Assembly: GCA_035529015.1 (NCBI GenBank)
Contig: DATKXP010000358.1
Span: 1-16,148 of the forward strand
From: JAUVZF01 sp035529015
Lineage (GTDB): Bacteria > Planctomycetota > Phycisphaerae > FEN-1346
Direction: 5' to 3'
Length of the DNA stretch: 16,148 nucleotides
Part shown: in pieces, positions 15,045 through 16,148 of the stretch
Numbering within the stretch: position 1 is the stretch's first letter
Layout: the number at the start of each line of letters is the position of its first letter
Notes under the pieces: generated by a model
Seen by the model: the letters and a program-made list of their open reading frames with translations, nothing else
Told to the model about the DNA's origin: nothing
Database searches by the model: none
Made by a program: the position numbers and the translations under genes

Positions 15045-15076
15045 AAAAAATCCGGCGTCGGCACGTTTCCGACGCC
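15045..15076 (-). terminator. Rho-independent terminator of the TIM-barrel gene
   Basis: On the minus strand, GGCGTCGG, a 7-nt loop and CCGACGCC form an 8-bp GC stem (15054-15061 with 15069-15076). The stem is followed by GGA and six T (15045-15050). It lies 14 bp after the stop codon of the TIM-barrel gene, which separates that gene from the sigma operon. Confidence 0.8.
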
Positions 15077-15089
15077 CGCCGCCCCAGGC

Positions 15090-15929
15090 TTATTCGGGCA
15101 GTTGCTTCACAACGTCTTCCACGAACAGCCGCGCCGCGGCCAGGTCACCGATACGGTTGTCGCCCGCCTCGCGTTCGACGACCAACGCCCCCGTGAAGCC
15201 GCCCTTCTCCAGCGTCTTCAAAACGGCCACGAAATCGACGTTGCCCTGGCCGAGGGGCACGTCGGCCCCCCAGACCTCGCCGGGCTTGTCCGACGGGGTG
15301 CCGTCCTTCATATGAGCCATGGAGGTGCGGCCCGCCAGAACACGCGCGGCAGCCACCGGGTCGTCCGAGCCGTACAGGATGAAGTTGGCCGGGTCGAAGT
15401 TGACGCTCACGAAGTCGCGTCCCAGGTCGTCGAGCGCTTTGGCGAGCGCCTCGCCGGATTCCTGGCCCGTCTCGAAACCGACGGTGTGGCCAAAGGCGTG
15501 GATGGCGTCCACGGCCTGGCCGAGGCGATCCATGAAATCGCCGTACGACGGGTCGGACGGCTCGGGGATGAACCCGACGTGGGTCGTGACGTGGGTGATG
15601 CCGAGGTCGGCCATGGCCTCGCTGAAAGCCTGGCACCGGTCGAGTCGTTCGGGGAAATCGTCGGGATTGAGAAAGCCGCCCGTGTCGCGAATGGCCTGGA
15701 TGCTGGAGTAGTCCTCGCCCTTGAAGTCGATCATGCCGGCGGGGATCTTCAGGCCCGTCCGCCCCAGCGCCTCGCGGATGCGCGCCAGGCCGTCGGGCGT
15801 CAAGTCCTCCTGCCGGCGAAACGTGAACTGGATCGCCTCGTAGCCGAGTTCGGCCACCTTCTCGATTGATTCAACCGTATCGGGCAAAGCCAGAGACCAC
15901 AGCGTGCTGCCGATGACGTGGTGTGCCAT
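15090..15929 (-). CDS. Sugar phosphate isomerase/epimerase-like TIM-barrel protein (AP_endonuc_2)
   Basis: Predicted metal-dependent xylose-isomerase-like enzyme of 279 aa, probably acting on a sugar or sugar derivative. Candidate metal ligands in barrel order are Glu153 (GFETGQESGE), Asp179 (VNFDPANF), His206 (SMAHMKDG) and Glu252 (LVVEREAG); HVTTHVGFIPE with His117 forms another active-site strand. GEVWGADVPLGQGNVDF is the usual loop before the last strands. There is no signal peptide. The ATG at 15929 has GGAGG eight bases upstream, so the longer frame to 16043 is rejected. It has its own promoter and terminator and so is monocistronic. The substrate cannot be named; such genes are abundant in Planctomycetota. 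Confidence 0.87.
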   Translation of the reverse strand: MAHHVIGSTLWSLALPDTVESIEKVAELGYEAIQFTFRRQEDLTPDGLARIREALGRTGLKIPAGMIDFKGEDYSSIQAIRDTGGFLNPDDFPERLDRCQAFSEAMADLGITHVTTHVGFIPEPSDPSYGDFMDRLGQAVDAIHAFGHTVGFETGQESGEALAKALDDLGRDFVSVNFDPANFILYGSDDPVAAARVLAGRTSMAHMKDGTPSDKPGEVWGADVPLGQGNVDFVAVLKTLEKGGFTGALVVEREAGDNRIGDLAAARLFVEDVVKQLPE

Positions 15930-16021
15930 GAGCGCAACCTCCTTCTCCCAGAGTGCGGCAGGTGCCGCGTTTGCCTCAAGTTCTCCGGATACCCGGTCCG
16001 ATAGCCCCGGAGAGCGAGGAT

Positions 16022-16050
16022 ACCATAATATGGCCGACGGCAAGCGTCAA
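16022..16050 (-). promoter_or_regulatory. Likely promoter of the TIM-barrel gene
   Basis: On the minus strand TTGACG (16045-16050, five of six) and TATGGT (16022-16027, four of six) are 17 bp apart. The -35 box lies within the first codons of the divergent MerR-type gene. The leader to the ATG at 15929 would be about 85 nt. Confidence 0.5.
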
Positions 16051-16148
16051 GGAACACCTCGCCTGTACCGCATCGGCGAACTGGCCGAGAGGGCGGGCGT
16101 GTCGCGGCAGGTCGTCAGCACCTACTGCATGTACGGCCTGATTTCGGA
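16030..16148 (+). CDS. MerR-family transcriptional regulator, N-terminal fragment (cut by window edge)
   Basis: Only the first 39 codons are visible. LYRIGELAERAGVSRQVVSTYCMYGLIS is the winged helix-turn-helix start of the MerR family (read as LYRIGELAERAGVS, then RQVVSTYCMYGLIS). The usual R-Y pair before the wing appears here as TYCMYGL. The ATG at 16030 has AGGA about nine bases upstream. It is divergent from the TIM-barrel gene and its first codons overlap that gene's likely promoter, so it could regulate it. The effector domain is off the window. Confidence 0.8.
   Translation, partial: MADGKRQGTPRLYRIGELAERAGVSRQVVSTYCMYGLIS

Overview
The window reads as high-GC bacterial chromosome and is densely packed with housekeeping and accessory genes. 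No tRNA, rRNA, insertion sequence, integrase or CRISPR array was seen. The gene content points to Planctomycetota, perhaps a Phycisphaerae-like lineage known from metagenomes: a large membrane pyrophosphatase, an L28 protein with two CxxC pairs, a short DksA-like regulator, an ECF sigma operon with a DUF3106-like protein, and many GC-rich intercistronic hairpins. This placement is an inference from gene content and style; no 16S or marker phylogeny was possible.

Layout. (1) 1-1453, minus strand: an apparent rpmB-gatC-gatA operon, with a good sigma70-type promoter before rpmB; gatA runs off the left edge. (2) 1530-4700, minus: a SAM methyltransferase, then an ABC ATPase, then a fused permease/substrate-binding protein of the quaternary-amine (OpuC/ProVWX, EgtU) family. 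(3) 4701-5096: a gene-free divergent region with two hairpins. (4) 5097-10695, plus: hppA, rsfS, argS and queE; hppA and rsfS overlap as TAATG. (5) 10736-12887, plus: a strong promoter, then a DksA/TraR-type zinc-finger gene, lspA and ribD. (6) 12888-13131: a convergent gap holding a perfect hairpin and a 16-unit heptamer array. (7) 13132-14926, minus: ECF sigma factor, zinc-type anti-sigma factor, and a membrane-anchored DUF3106-like protein. (8) 15045-16050, minus: a sugar phosphate isomerase/epimerase-like TIM barrel with a clear rho-independent terminator and a likely promoter. (9) 16030-end, plus: the first 39 codons of a MerR-family regulator, divergent from the TIM-barrel gene.

How the parts work together. 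The gat and L28 genes, argS, rsfS and the DksA-like gene serve translation and its control. queE belongs to 7-deazaguanine (queuosine) synthesis, ribD to riboflavin synthesis and lspA to lipoprotein maturation. HppA would use pyrophosphate released by reactions such as aminoacylation to pump ions.

The least explained material is short repeated DNA. One 29-nt hairpin element occurs twice at 25/29 identity, each time just after a stop codon and in sense with the flanking genes. A second GC-rich hairpin family appears at three intergenic sites. A heptamer repeat forms an intergenic array, and a related tract lies in frame inside argS. No new defence or biosynthetic system was recognised; these repeats and the methyltransferase-transporter operon are the best leads.
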